From the NCBI GenBank assembly GCA_934693135.1, contig CAKUVA010000008.1, positions 3,566-67,565 on the forward strand: 64,000 nucleotides of DNA, given 5' to 3'. This DNA comes from an uncultured Bacteroidales bacterium. GTDB lineage: Bacteria > Bacteroidota > Bacteroidia > Bacteroidales > UBA932. This document shows positions 1 through 9,401 of the stretch, one piece after another; positions within the stretch are counted from its first letter, which is position 1; each line of letters starts with the position of its first letter. The notes below the pieces were generated by a model. That model saw only the letters and a program-made list of their open reading frames with translations. It made no database searches and was not told the DNA's origin. The position numbers and the translations under genes were made by a program.

Positions 1-138
1 GAATTCTCTCGATGTAAGAGGCTCTATCAGAAAGAATGGCATGAAATCGATCTGAACGCCGAATTTTTCTTTGAGGACCTCGTATGGAGCCACGTTCATA
101 GGGGTCTCCTGAGAGATCAAAATCTTTTTAATAGACAT
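1..138 (-). CDS. hemD: Uroporphyrinogen-III synthase, N-terminal 46 residues (runs off the window)
   Basis: The reverse strand opens with ATG at 138 and stays open to the window edge, giving 46 residues that start MSIKKILISQ and contain KFGVQIDFMPF. This is how Bacteroidota HemD proteins begin: a short beta strand followed by the 'YGVQIDFRPF'-like segment. The enzyme closes hydroxymethylbilane to uroporphyrinogen III in the cytoplasm as part of haem and sirohaem synthesis. It follows the DUF4271 gene by 9 bases on the same strand, an arrangement common in this phylum and the main support for the call. The catalytic body lies outside the window, so the assignment rests on the N-terminus and on gene order. 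Confidence 0.75.
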   Translation of the reverse strand, partial: MSIKKILISQETPMNVAPYEVLKEKFGVQIDFMPFFLIEPLTSREF

Positions 139-147
139 ATTCTCTTT

Positions 148-921
148 TTACAAATAAACGATTGAAGCTACCAACAACCCTGCTGGTAGAATTTCAATTG
201 TGCAAAGATACAAAAATGCCGGGAATTGACCATCGATAGATTCCATAATCTGCATTTTCTTGATGAGGAATATAGCCCACAGAATGCCTGTAACATAGTA
301 CGACATTTTATGTGAGAATGTCATGCATCCACTTGAGAATGAACCTATTACTATCAGCAGAAGATAGCAGACTACAAGGACTATCAGAAAATCATACCAT
401 GTATTATTGCCGAGCCTGCAGGCGTCATGTCTGAATTTACGCTCCGGAAATAGTTTGATTAGAATAGCTCTCAATATAATAAAACCGAATATGATGCCAG
501 ATTCTGTCAATGTTTTCATGCCCGGTGTCAATGTTGACATAAAATTTGGCTGAAGCATGTCTAACCGAGAGATGCATAAGCATGCTATTGGAATGAAAAT
601 GTAGGCTACAGAATCACGTTCGCGACTCAGTCTCATATTGTCTTCGAGAGCTAATAGCTTTTTCCAATTGAAAAGGCCGCCTGCAATGTGTGGAAGTACT
701 GTGACAAGACGTCTAAGAAACAGAATCAGCATAATGATGCTGAATGCCGCAAGACTTGTGTTCAGCGTGGAGGAATACCATATATCTGGTATCGTATATG
801 GGGCTTCCGTGACGGCGTTGCCGTCGGGGCGCAGCAGAAGCGCCCCATGCGTAAACGCATCGGAAGCCTTGCCAATCTGCAAAGTGTCTACAGACGTTAT
901 TTCAGATGATATGGTAGGCAC
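148..921 (-). CDS. DUF4271 family integral membrane protein
   Basis: The 257-residue protein has an N-terminal soluble stretch of about 50 residues and then several hydrophobic helices (near 54-75, 105-118, 142-155, 175-195, 205-222 and 235-257). The pattern and length fit DUF4271, a Bacteroidota family of unknown function usually encoded directly upstream of hemD, as it is here. The start follows the SUI1-like gene stop by only 3 bases, so the three minus-strand genes are probably co-transcribed. No catalytic motif is visible. The link to hemD suggests a role at the membrane connected to tetrapyrrole synthesis, but that is inference from position only. Confidence 0.75.
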   Translation of the reverse strand: MPTISSEITSVDTLQIGKASDAFTHGALLLRPDGNAVTEAPYTIPDIWYSSTLNTSLAAFSIIMLILFLRRLVTVLPHIAGGLFNWKKLLALEDNMRLSRERDSVAYIFIPIACLCISRLDMLQPNFMSTLTPGMKTLTESGIIFGFIILRAILIKLFPERKFRHDACRLGNNTWYDFLIVLVVCYLLLIVIGSFSSGCMTFSHKMSYYVTGILWAIFLIKKMQIMESIDGQFPAFLYLCTIEILPAGLLVASIVYL

Positions 922-924
922 GTT

Positions 925-1269
925 CTAATTGCCGCGTTTTGCCTTGTACCCCATAGAGCACAGAAGCGTGGTTACCTTGTCACGTAAGTCGCCCTGTATC
1001 GTAATTTCTCCATTTTTGGCAGTTCCTCCGACACCGCATTTCACCTTAAGCGTTTTCCCGAGTTCTTTGAGATCATCATCAGACCCTACGAAACCGGAGA
1101 TGAGAGTTACTTGCTTACCGGCGCGACAACGTCTGTCGATAGTCACGACTAGTCGTTGTTTATCGGGAGGCAAAGTCTCTGCTTCCACGTCACTTTCACT
1201 TTCATATTTGAAGTCCGGATTTGTGGAATAAACCACTCCGAGTCGTTGTTTCCAGTCATTATCTACCAT
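925..1269 (-). CDS. SUI1/YciH-like translation factor
   Basis: This 114-residue protein has an acidic N-terminal tail and a C-terminal SUI1-type fold (eIF1/YciH family), seen in LVVTIDRRCRAGKQVTLISG and in GKTLKVKCGVGGTAKNGEI, the basic loop and glycine-rich segment typical of the family. The family binds the small ribosomal subunit and affects start-codon selection in archaea and eukaryotes; its bacterial role is less clear. The reading frame is open for another 83 codons upstream, but the ATG at 1269 is preferred because the protein then starts MVDNDWKQRLGVVYST, as relatives do, and because a promoter -7 box (TATCTTTG, complement of 1288-1295) lies just upstream. Confidence 0.88.
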   Translation of the reverse strand: MVDNDWKQRLGVVYSTNPDFKYESESDVEAETLPPDKQRLVVTIDRRCRAGKQVTLISGFVGSDDDLKELGKTLKVKCGVGGTAKNGEITIQGDLRDKVTTLLCSMGYKAKRGN

Positions 1270-1283
1270 TTCAGCACTTCTTT

Positions 1284-1316
1284 TTTGCAAAGATAGCGAA
1301 TCTCTTTGTATATTTG
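1284..1316 (+). promoter_or_regulatory. Bacteroides-type promoter for the glycosyltransferase-lepA operon
   Basis: TTTG at 1284-1287 is followed after 21 bases by TATATTTG at 1309-1316, matching the Bacteroidota -33/-7 consensus. Transcription would start near 1323 and the gene starts at 1379. The complement of 1288-1295 reads TATCTTTG, a -7 box for the divergent SUI1-like gene, so the two promoters overlap physically; no good -33 box is visible for the minus-strand one. Confidence 0.65.
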
Positions 1317-1378
1317 CTAGTTCTATAGGACTGTTGCAGGAGAGAATCTTGCCTGTCTGTAAAAAACAGATTAAAACA

Positions 1379-4300
1379 ATGGATAAAAAGAAGTTCAGAC
1401 TTTGGAATGGTATCGTGTCTGCAGTTGTATTTGTAGTTGCTGCATTCACATATCTATCCACAATCGAATCCTCAGCCTCTTTTTGGGACTGCGGTGAATT
1501 TATTGCCTCATCATACAAGCTGGAAGTGGGACATCCTCCTGGAAACCCGGTGTTTCAGCTGATTGCCAGGTTTTTCACCATGTTCGTCGGTCCAGAGCAT
1601 GTGGCAGTTGCTGTCAATGCTATGAGTGCGTTGTGTTCTGCAGTGACCATCTATCTGCTTTATCTTACAATAATATTCTTTGCCAAAAGACTTGTCGGCA
1701 AGAAGAATGAGGATGATTATACGTCTGGCGAGGCAATATCGATAATTGCCAGTGGATGTGTAGGAGCATTGGCATATTGCTTTTCGGATACATTCTGGTT
1801 CTCGGCTGTGGAAGGCGAGGTATATGCTATGTCGTCACTATTTACTGCACTTGTTGTGTGGGCTATGACGAAATGGTATGAGGAGGCAGATACTCCGTAT
1901 GCAAACAGATGGATTCTCTTGATATCGTTCCTTATGGGACTTTCGATTGGAGTGCATCTGCTTAATTTACTGACGATTCCTGTTCTCGTATTCCTGTTTT
2001 ATTACCGACACCGTGAAAACGGGCACTATACGTTTTGGGAGTATGTCAAGATATTCCTTCTGTCGGTCTTGATTTTGGGAATGCTCTTCTTTGTAATCAT
2101 TCCTTATCTGCCGAAATGGGCAGCCTATACTGATCTGCTCTTTGTCAATGTGTTTGGGCTTGGCTATAATACCGGAGCTACATTCTTTATGGTAGCGCTT
2201 CTTGCTCTTTGTTTTTGGGGTGCATTCTGGACGTACAAGCATGAAAAAGCCTTATTAAATACTGTCCTGCTGAGTTTTACAACTATCGTGATCGGGTTTT
2301 CAGTATTTGCTATTGTGATTATTCGTTCCAATGTGATGCCTCCGACCAATGAGTATCAGCCTGACAATGCGTTTACTCTTGTTCGTTATCTCTCACGCGA
2401 GCAGTATGGAACTACGCCTCTTATCTATGGTCAGTATTATGGAGCTCCTTATCACATGGAAACAAAAAAATATTGGGCTCCTCTTAATGGTAAATACGAA
2501 CATGTAGATGCTCCTGCCGAGCCTGTATATGAACCTGCAGGCAAGATGCTTTTCCCAAGAATGTGGAATAGTGGGGATCAGAAGTATATAAAATTCTATG
2601 AGTCATATACAGGAGGAAAAGGAAGGGTAGTTCCAGGTGCAGATTATAGGAAACCATCATTTTGGGCAAACCTGAATTTCTTCTTTGATTTCCAGATGAA
2701 CTGGATGTATTGGAGATATTTCATGTGGAATTTTGCCGGAAGACAGAACGATATCCATAGTCCGAGTCCGGGAAATATTTTCTATGGAAACTGGGAATGC
2801 GGAATAAAACCTATAGATGAACTTCGTCTGGGTGACCAAAGTGATGCGCCTGAGGTTTTGAAGAATAATAAAGGCAAGAATCACTATTATCTGTTGCCTC
2901 TTCTTCTCGGTATAATGGGGCTGTTCTTCCAGTTCGAAAGAGATAAGAGGGGATGTTGGCTTACATTCTTGTTGTTCTTTATGACAGGAATTGCTATTGT
3001 TCTCTACCTTAATCAGCCTCCATATCAAGTTCGTGAACGTGATTATGCCTATGCAGGATCATTCTATGCTTTTGCGATTTGGATTGGCTTTGGCGTGATG
3101 GCTTTATATGAGTGGATAGGAGGTAAGATGAAGGAGAAGTATCCTGCAGCTACAGCTGGTGCATTTGCATTGGCATGTCTGTTTGTGCCAGCTCTGATGG
3201 CGGAAGAGAACTGGGATGACCATAACAGACATAATAGAAAGACGGCCGTGGAGATGGCTAAGAACTATTTGAATTCAGTCGGTAACCAAGGCATTCTTAT
3301 TACCCATGGTGATAATGATACGTTCCCATTGTGGTACGCACAAGAGGTGGAAGGTATTCGTACAGATGTAAGAATTTGCAATACTTCTCTTCTTGGAACG
3401 GATTGGCATATAGGCCAGATGAAATGGGCATGCAATGAATCCAAACCTCTGTCATTATCAATTGGTCCTAAGCAGTATCTGTATGGTACGAATGATATCG
3501 TCTATATCTATGATACTGACAATAAAGTGGTACCTATTTCAGATGTTATGCGTGTGTTCAGACATCCTGAAGCCAAACTTGTCCTTGAGAATGGCAATAC
3601 TGTGGATTACATAATGTCCAGAAAGATGAGCATACCTGTAAATAAAGAAAATGCTATCAAGTCTGGAATCGTAAGTCCTGAATTTGCTGACATGGTGCCT
3701 GACCAGATTGTCATTGAGATTCCAAAGAAGAAAGGATATCTCACGAAACCTGAACTGTTTTTACTTGATTTGCTTTCTAATTACCAGTGGGATAGGCCAA
3801 TCAATGTTCTCAGCCAGGGAGGTGATATCAATATCGGTATCAAAGATTATCTTATGTATGAGGGATATTCTAGCAAGTTTGTTCCTTTCCGTAATAAGAT
3901 AAGCGCAGCAGATCCTGGAATTGTAGACGTTGATGAACTGTATAACAAGGTCATGAACGTATATACATGGAATGATATCAGAAGGAATGATTATGACATT
4001 GACTATCAGAACTATTTTACATTCCTTGGAGTCCTTCCTCAGCGCGAGATATTCGTTTCCACAGCTAATGCGTTGTTGAAGGCTGGTGACAAGGAAAGGG
4101 CTTTGAAGGTTCTTGATAAATGTCAGGAGTCAATGCCTGCTGATGTTTGGCCTCTCGAGTCCATTCCTATAGGGTTTACCACTAATGACTACATGGTTGT
4201 AAACATGGTTTCTGACTATTTCGCTGCCGGGGCTTCAGAAAAGGCCGTTAGTTTGGGTGAACAGCTTGGAAAGGATTTGCTTAAATCGGCAGACTTCTAT

Positions 4301-4525
4301 ATGCAATTCTATGATTATGATCAGACTGATTTCGAGACTGTTTGTCAGTTCCTATATTACCTCATAGATGAGTTGGAGAAAGGTGGAGACAAGGTTGTTT
4401 CCAGCTCGCTGAAGGCAAGTCTCATAACTATGCTAAAAGCAGGTGCATCGATGGCTGGCTATGATATTGATGAAGATATTGACGCGGCAGACTCTTCAGC
4501 TGATAGTTCATCGAATCAGAAATAG
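1379..4525 (+). CDS. DUF2723/TMEM260-type membrane glycosyltransferase (GT-C fold)
   Basis: The 1048-residue protein has a large multi-helix N-terminal half followed by a soluble C-terminal part with helical repeats. The first periplasm-facing loop carries FWDCGEFIASSYKL and VGHPPGNP; an acidic D/E loop of this kind is the catalytic hallmark of GT-C glycosyltransferases, and DUF2723 proteins are related to the eukaryotic protein O-mannosyltransferase TMEM260. I infer that it transfers a sugar from a lipid carrier to exported proteins; general O-glycosylation is well known in Bacteroidota. ATG 1379 (MDKKKFRLWNG) is chosen over an upstream in-frame TTG at 1334, which would lie almost at the transcription start. 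lepA follows after 24 bases. Confidence 0.85.
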   Translation: MDKKKFRLWNGIVSAVVFVVAAFTYLSTIESSASFWDCGEFIASSYKLEVGHPPGNPVFQLIARFFTMFVGPEHVAVAVNAMSALCSAVTIYLLYLTIIFFAKRLVGKKNEDDYTSGEAISIIASGCVGALAYCFSDTFWFSAVEGEVYAMSSLFTALVVWAMTKWYEEADTPYANRWILLISFLMGLSIGVHLLNLLTIPVLVFLFYYRHRENGHYTFWEYVKIFLLSVLILGMLFFVIIPYLPKWAAYTDLLFVNVFGLGYNTGATFFMVALLALCFWGAFWTYKHEKALLNTVLLSFTTIVIGFSVFAIVIIRSNVMPPTNEYQPDNAFTLVRYLSREQYGTTPLIYGQYYGAPYHMETKKYWAPLNGKYEHVDAPAEPVYEPAGKMLFPRMWNSGDQKYIKFYESYTGGKGRVVPGADYRKPSFWANLNFFFDFQMNWMYWRYFMWNFAGRQNDIHSPSPGNIFYGNWECGIKPIDELRLGDQSDAPEVLKNNKGKNHYYLLPLLLGIMGLFFQFERDKRGCWLTFLLFFMTGIAIVLYLNQPPYQVRERDYAYAGSFYAFAIWIGFGVMALYEWIGGKMKEKYPAATAGAFALACLFVPALMAEENWDDHNRHNRKTAVEMAKNYLNSVGNQGILITHGDNDTFPLWYAQEVEGIRTDVRICNTSLLGTDWHIGQMKWACNESKPLSLSIGPKQYLYGTNDIVYIYDTDNKVVPISDVMRVFRHPEAKLVLENGNTVDYIMSRKMSIPVNKENAIKSGIVSPEFADMVPDQIVIEIPKKKGYLTKPELFLLDLLSNYQWDRPINVLSQGGDINIGIKDYLMYEGYSSKFVPFRNKISAADPGIVDVDELYNKVMNVYTWNDIRRNDYDIDYQNYFTFLGVLPQREIFVSTANALLKAGDKERALKVLDKCQESMPADVWPLESIPIGFTTNDYMVVNMVSDYFAAGASEKAVSLGEQLGKDLLKSADFYMQFYDYDQTDFETVCQFLYYLIDELEKGGDKVVSSSLKASLITMLKAGASMAGYDIDEDIDAADSSADSSSNQK

Positions 4526-4549
4526 AATGAAACCGATAAGAAACTGAGA

Positions 4550-6340
4550 ATGAAAAATATACGAAATTTCTGCATAATAGCTCATATTGACCATGGCAAG
4601 AGTACTCTTGCTGATAGGTTGATAGAGATGACTAAGACATTAGGTGCAAGGGAAATGGAAAATCAGGTCCTTGATGACATGGACTTGGAGAAGGAGAAGG
4701 GAATTACCATTAAGAGTCATGCCATACAGATGGAGTATAACTACAAGGGAGAGCCGTATGTGCTTAATCTTATAGATACGCCTGGGCATGTGGACTTTTC
4801 CTATGAAGTGTCCCGTTCCATTGCATCATGTGAAGGGGCCTTGCTGGTAGTGGATGCCACTCAAGGTGTTCAAGCTCAGACTATATCCAATCTTTATCAA
4901 GCTATTGAACATGGTTTGGAGATTATTCCTGTACTAAATAAGATTGATATGGATGCTGCCAGGCCAGATGTGGTTAGCGATGAAGTTTGTGAACTGCTTG
5001 GATGTCATCCTGAAGATGTCTATCATGTCTCTGCCCGTACAGGAGAAGGTGTCGCACCATTGCTTGATGCTATAGTTGAGAAGGTTCCGGCACCGGAAGG
5101 TGATCCTAATGCGCCTTTGCAGGCATTGATTTTCGATTCTGTATTTAATTCATTCAGAGGTATCATTGCGTATTATAAGATTAAGAATGGCTCTATCCAT
5201 ACTGGTGATAAGGTTAAATTCTTCAATACTGGACAGGAATATGTGGCTGATGAAGTAGGAGTCTTGAAAATGAAACTCTGTCCTACAGATGAGGTTTCAT
5301 GCGGAAATGTAGGGTATATTATATCAGGAATCAAGACAGCCGCTGAAGTAAAGGTGGGTGATACCATCACTCATGTGGAAAATCCTTGCAAGGAGGCAAT
5401 TGCTGGCTTTGAGGAAGTCAAACCGATGCTCTTTGCTGGTATGTATCCTGTTCAGGCAGATAAGTATGAAGAACTTCGTTCGACATTGGAGAAATTTCAG
5501 TTAAATGACGCATCGTTCGTTTATGAACCAGAGTCCTCCATGGCACTCGGATTCGGCTTCCGATGTGGATTCCTTGGCCTTCTTCATTTGGAGATTGTCC
5601 AAGAGAGATTATTCCGCGAATTTAACATGGATGTCATAACGACAGTGCCTAACGTTTCATACAAAGTATATACTACTAAGGGAGAAGTTATCGATGTCCA
5701 CAATCCTTCAGGACTTCCGGCACCTACCATCATTGATCATATAGAGGAACCTTATATACGAGCTCAGATTATCTCGAATACGGAGTTTTATGGCCCTATC
5801 ATGAAGCTTTGCATTGAAAAGAGAGGTACACTTACCGGTGAACATTATGTAACTGCGGATCGTGTGGAACTTACTTATGAGATGCCTCTTTCTGAAATAG
5901 TATTTGACTTCTATGACAAACTGAAGACAATCTCTAAGGGGTATGCTTCATTTGATTATCATATAAAGGGTTACAGGCCAGCTAAACTTGTTAAATTGGA
6001 TATTCTTCTTAATGGTGATCCAGCCGATGCTCTTTCTACATTAATACATGAAGATAGAGCATACGATTTTGGAAGGAAGATTTGTCTGAAATTGAAGGAT
6101 TTGATTCCTCGACAGCAGTTCGATATTGCGATTCAGGCGGCAATCGGTGCGAAAATCATTGCACGTGAGACTGTTCGTCAGGTCCGTAAGGATGTTACTG
6201 CCAAATGTTACGGAGGTGATGTTACTCGTAAGAGAAAACTATTGGAGAAGCAGAAGGAAGGAAAGAAGCGTATGCGTCAGATAGGTACGGTTCAAGTCCC
6301 TCAGAGCGCTTTTATGGCTGTACTCAAGCTTGATTCATGA
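4550..6340 (+). CDS. lepA: Elongation factor 4 (LepA), back-translocating GTPase
   Basis: At 596 residues this is the normal LepA length. The GTPase domain shows G1 AHIDHGKST (11-19), G3 DTPGHVD (76-82) and G4 NKID (130-133). Domain II, the two EF-G-like alpha/beta domains and the LepA-specific C-terminal domain with [19 protein letters not shown] follow. It acts on stalled or mis-translocated ribosomes in the cytoplasm. Its stop overlaps the start of the next gene by four bases (ATGA at 6337-6340), so the GT2 gene is translationally coupled. No unusual residues were seen. Confidence 0.97.
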   Translation: MKNIRNFCIIAHIDHGKSTLADRLIEMTKTLGAREMENQVLDDMDLEKEKGITIKSHAIQMEYNYKGEPYVLNLIDTPGHVDFSYEVSRSIASCEGALLVVDATQGVQAQTISNLYQAIEHGLEIIPVLNKIDMDAARPDVVSDEVCELLGCHPEDVYHVSARTGEGVAPLLDAIVEKVPAPEGDPNAPLQALIFDSVFNSFRGIIAYYKIKNGSIHTGDKVKFFNTGQEYVADEVGVLKMKLCPTDEVSCGNVGYIISGIKTAAEVKVGDTITHVENPCKEAIAGFEEVKPMLFAGMYPVQADKYEELRSTLEKFQLNDASFVYEPESSMALGFGFRCGFLGLLHLEIVQERLFREFNMDVITTVPNVSYKVYTTKGEVIDVHNPSGLPAPTIIDHIEEPYIRAQIISNTEFYGPIMKLCIEKRGTLTGEHYVTADRVELTYEMPLSEIVFDFYDKLKTISKGYASFDYHIKGYRPAKLVKLDILLNGDPADALSTLIHEDRAYDFGRKICLKLKDLIPRQQFDIAIQAAIGAKIIARETVRQVRKDVTAKCYGGDVTRKRKLLEKQKEGKKRMRQIGTVQVPQSAFMAVLKLDS

Positions 6341-7194
6341 TGCAGAAAGTAGCGATACTCCTCACTGTTCATAACAGAAGAGAAAAAACACTTGAATGCC
6401 TGCATGATTGCTATCAGCAGATAGACTCGATGAAGGGGGATGACTCATATTCCTTTTCTGTGTATTTGGTGGATGACGGAAGTACTGATGGAACTTCTGA
6501 AGCTGTTATGGATATGTTTCCGCAGACTCATATCATAAAGGGTGACGGTAGCCTTTTTTGGAATCAAGGAATGCGCCTTGCATGGAAGACTGCTGCGGAA
6601 GAAGGACAGGATTTCTACCTTTGGCTTAATGATGATACTATCATGAAGGAGGGTGCGCTCTCATGCATCATGGAGACATCATTGTTTCTCAGACATAGAG
6701 CGATAGTGGTTGGCACGGCTGTTAATGCTCAAGGAAAATTAAGTTATGGTGGGCGCAGTCGTTCGGGGAAAATAATAGCTCCCGATCCTGTGATTCCTGT
6801 TCCGTGTTATACGTTCAATGGAAATTTAGTTCTTGTTCCATCACATGTGTATAAGGTGCTTGGTAACCTGGAGGAAAGATATCGACATGGTTTCGGTGAT
6901 TACGACTATGGCGTGAGGGCTGTGAAAGCCAAGGTAGTCCGTGTCGTGGCTCCTGGGATATTGTGCGAATGTGATCGTAATATTGGAATTCCTAAATGGA
7001 GGAATGGCTCATATCCGCTTAAAATGCGTATTAAGTATCTGTGTGGGCCTAAAGGACGTCCGCCACGGGAGCAGTTCCTTTATGATTGCCGCAGTCAGGG
7101 TATCCTGTTCGCGGTGATGCATGCTATGTCAATCTTTGTTAAGGTGCTGTTTCCCAAAAAGAGACAGGTTAATGATTCTGCAAAAGTGAAATAG
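6337..7194 (+). CDS. Family 2 glycosyltransferase
   Basis: The 285-residue protein has a GT-A fold: [18 protein letters not shown] at the N-terminus, VDDGSTDGT (nucleotide-sugar binding) near residue 47, and LWLNDDT near residue 99 as the metal-binding DxD equivalent. GDYDYGVRA near 188-196 matches the acceptor-side 'EDxDxxxR'-like motif of rhamnosyl/galactofuranosyl-like GT2 enzymes. There is no clear transmembrane segment, so it probably acts at the cytoplasmic face on a lipid-linked or polysaccharide acceptor. The start overlaps the lepA stop; two tandem ATG codons are present (6337 and 6340) and either could be used. The substrate cannot be told from sequence. Confidence 0.85.
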   Translation: MMQKVAILLTVHNRREKTLECLHDCYQQIDSMKGDDSYSFSVYLVDDGSTDGTSEAVMDMFPQTHIIKGDGSLFWNQGMRLAWKTAAEEGQDFYLWLNDDTIMKEGALSCIMETSLFLRHRAIVVGTAVNAQGKLSYGGRSRSGKIIAPDPVIPVPCYTFNGNLVLVPSHVYKVLGNLEERYRHGFGDYDYGVRAVKAKVVRVVAPGILCECDRNIGIPKWRNGSYPLKMRIKYLCGPKGRPPREQFLYDCRSQGILFAVMHAMSIFVKVLFPKKRQVNDSAKVK

Positions 7195-7211
7195 ACAAAA
7201 TCTGTAATGCG

Positions 7212-8120
7212 ATGAAAAAAATTCTTTTTTATATAAAGTCAATGCGTCTGAGGACATTACCTCTCTCTCTGGCTGGTGTATGTCTCGGCATCATGCTTGC
7301 GGCGGCTGATTTTCGTATCAGTTGGAAAGTAGCATTGCTTGTTATGCTTACAACATGTTGTCTTCAGATTTTGTCCAATATTTCCAATGAACTTGGTGAT
7401 GTTCTTAGTGGTGTGGATACAGATGAACGTCAAGGCCCTCAATATTCTATGGGTGAAGGGGGGCTTTCTATATCGGAAATGAAGAGTTTTATAAAAATAA
7501 TGGCTGTGGCTTGCGCATTGAGTGGTCTTTTAATGCTTCAGGCTTCGTTTGGTACTCTTTTCTCCATCGAACCATTGTGCCTAATTGCCCTCGGGGCAGC
7601 GGCCATAGGCGGAGCCATTAAATATACATTAGGGCGTAACCCATATGGATATAGGGGACTGGGAGATATATCAGTGTTTATCTTTTTCGGTATAGTATCG
7701 GTTCTTGGATCATATTTCGTAGTCGCTCATACTATTCCTAGTCGGTTTTTGATTCTGCCAGCATGTGCAATTGGTTTTTTTAGTGTCGGAGTCTTGAATG
7801 TGAATAATATACGAGATATGAAAACAGATGCGGGACTTCGTGTTACAACTCCTTTGAGGATTGGTTTGAAAAATGCGAGGATTTACCATACTATACTTAT
7901 AGTTGGTGGCTGGGTGTTTCTCCTCGTTTTCAATCTTATGCGTTTCCCTGACCCATGGCACTATCTTTTTTTGGTTACTCTGCCTCTTTTTTTCATACAT
8001 CTAAGAGGAGTATGGACTAAGACAGAGAGGGCTTTGGATCCGATGCTTCCACTTCTTGTGATGTCCACATTTGCGTTATCTTTGCTTATGGGCTTAGGCT
8101 ACCTTATTTTCCTTTTCTGA
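7212..8120 (+). CDS. menA: 1,4-dihydroxy-2-naphthoate polyprenyltransferase
   Basis: This 302-residue UbiA-superfamily membrane enzyme prenylates 1,4-dihydroxy-2-naphthoate to demethylmenaquinone. The first Asp-rich motif follows the MenA pattern NxxxDxxxGxD with N59, D63, G67 and D69, and the second is NNIRDMKTDAGLRVTTPLRIG-like near residue 196. About eight hydrophobic helices are visible and the SMRLRTLPLSLAGV N-terminus is typical. It lies 17 bases after the GT2 gene and 1 base before the nitroreductase. The other men genes are not in the window. Confidence 0.93.
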   Translation: MKKILFYIKSMRLRTLPLSLAGVCLGIMLAAADFRISWKVALLVMLTTCCLQILSNISNELGDVLSGVDTDERQGPQYSMGEGGLSISEMKSFIKIMAVACALSGLLMLQASFGTLFSIEPLCLIALGAAAIGGAIKYTLGRNPYGYRGLGDISVFIFFGIVSVLGSYFVVAHTIPSRFLILPACAIGFFSVGVLNVNNIRDMKTDAGLRVTTPLRIGLKNARIYHTILIVGGWVFLLVFNLMRFPDPWHYLFLVTLPLFFIHLRGVWTKTERALDPMLPLLVMSTFALSLLMGLGYLIFLF

Positions 8121-8121
8121 T

Positions 8122-8745
8122 ATGGCTGACAATTATCTTGAAAAACGCTATGAAGAGGTCTTTGGGGCTGGTGCGAAAAAGACTACTGCCAGACATCCTT
8201 ATCCTTCATTGAATACATTGTTGGTCAAAAATAGAAGTTATAGACGTTATCGTCAGGACTATGTCGCTGATAAAGGTGTGCTTGAGACCATTGTGTCTGT
8301 CAATGCAAAGGTGGCTTCAGCGATGAATCGCCAGGCCCTTCGATTTCATATAGTGAATGATCTGGAATCTGTTGATTTGCTCAAGAAGGTATTGTTTCGT
8401 GAAGAGATAAGACCAGAAGCAGCTACTGCATACATTATTGTTTATAGTTTCATACCTGAAGATAGGTACATTGACATTGACCTTGGAATATCACTTCAGA
8501 GTATGGCATTGAAAGCGACTGAACTTGGCCTTGGTTGTCTTATAAAGGGTAACATTGACAGAGATAAGCTGCGTGTCTTATTCTCGGAATTTTCTAATAT
8601 GGAACCATTAGCTGTTTTGTGCATTGGTAAGAGTTCAGAGAGTGTCTTTCTGAAGCCTGTTGACAATAATTCTGAGCTTTCACCATATTCTAAGGAAGGC
8701 GTTCATTATGTGCCTAAATTGCAACCGAACGACCTTATCATCTAA
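8122..8745 (+). CDS. Nitroreductase-family flavoprotein
   Basis: The 207-residue protein has the FMN-dependent nitroreductase outline: a conserved basic N-terminal segment with NRSYRRYRQD (RRSxR-like, FMN phosphate contact), a central AMNRQALRFHIV, and DLGISLQSMALKATELGLGC, the helix preceding the second flavin contact. It ends with the GVHYVPK-like tail common in the Bacteroidota subgroup. Such enzymes reduce quinones, nitro compounds or enones with NAD(P)H. It starts one base after the menA stop, so it is in the same operon, which hints at a quinone-related role. That link is inference. Confidence 0.85.
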   Translation: MADNYLEKRYEEVFGAGAKKTTARHPYPSLNTLLVKNRSYRRYRQDYVADKGVLETIVSVNAKVASAMNRQALRFHIVNDLESVDLLKKVLFREEIRPEAATAYIIVYSFIPEDRYIDIDLGISLQSMALKATELGLGCLIKGNIDRDKLRVLFSEFSNMEPLAVLCIGKSSESVFLKPVDNNSELSPYSKEGVHYVPKLQPNDLII

Positions 8746-8811
8746 ATGCCAATCTTCTGCCTTGTATTCAGGTTCTGTATAATATGCAACTCAGTTGCAG
8801 TGGAGTTTTGC

Positions 8812-8819
8812 TATATTTG
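8812..8819 (+). promoter_or_regulatory. -7 box upstream of the metal-efflux operon
   Basis: TATATTTG fits the Bacteroidota -7 box and would place the transcript start near 8826, just before the ATG at 8839. The nearest TTG (8795-8797) is only 14 bases upstream, so no properly spaced -33 box is present; a weak or activator-dependent promoter is possible. Confidence 0.4.
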
Positions 8820-8838
8820 CAAAGTTGTTACAAGGAAT

Positions 8839-9246
8839 ATGCGGACAATTATATCTAAAATGATGATGTTTATGGCGGCATTTATAATGCTGCTAATGTC
8901 TGCTATTCCGCATCATCATCATTGTACTGAGGCTGAAACTATCAGGCACATTGATTATATCTGCTTTGCAGCCGATGAGACATGCGAAGATGGGGATGAT
9001 GACCATGATATGGAAGATCACCAGCATCATGAAATTTGTCTTCATTCAATAGTCACGCTTCTTGAGCGAGTTATGCGGTTGCCTTTCATTCAATCAGTTT
9101 GTGCAGCTATCATTCCGTGTGTACTCATGTCTGAGGCACAGGCGACCAATTGTAAGATATATTCTGAAATCCCTGTTCGAGAAAAACTTCCAGCGGCGTG
9201 GTTTGGCTTGTCTACGGGCTTCCGCGCTCCTCCTGTATCTGCATGA
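8839..9246 (+). CDS. DUF6769-like histidine-rich protein of metal-efflux loci
   Basis: The 135-residue product has a hydrophobic N-terminus (MFMAAFIMLLMSAIP) followed at once by HHHHC, an acidic/histidine run (EDGDDDHDMEDHQHH) and a cysteine-containing C-terminal half. This matches the small DUF6769 proteins placed directly upstream of RND-type metal efflux genes in Bacteroidales. It is probably exported or membrane anchored and binds a soft or borderline cation such as Cu, Zn or Co; the metal cannot be told. The frame is open 31 codons further upstream, but ATG 8839 (MRTIISKMMMF) lies just after the predicted transcript start and gives a normal signal segment. Confidence 0.6.
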   Translation: MRTIISKMMMFMAAFIMLLMSAIPHHHHCTEAETIRHIDYICFAADETCEDGDDDHDMEDHQHHEICLHSIVTLLERVMRLPFIQSVCAAIIPCVLMSEAQATNCKIYSEIPVREKLPAAWFGLSTGFRAPPVSA

Positions 9247-9318
9247 TTGTGACTGCACGACGGGATGTCATGCGGTTCGAACTATATTAAACAATCACTG
9301 ATTATCAATGAAATATGA

Positions 9319-9351
9319 ATTCCAAATGTCGCTATCTATGATATTTGGAAT
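9319..9351. repeat. Perfect 9-bp inverted repeat before the RND adaptor gene
   Basis: ATTCCAAAT at 9319-9327 is mirrored by ATTTGGAAT at 9343-9351 with a 15-base spacer, in the 155-base gap between the histidine-rich protein and the adaptor. The arm spacing (about two helical turns centre to centre) would suit a dimeric DNA-binding regulator. A weak RNA hairpin is the alternative. No regulator gene is adjacent. Confidence 0.45.
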
Positions 9352-9401
9352 ATGTAATTGGTTGATATTAAATATTCGGATACATACTCAATATAGAAAT
9401 C

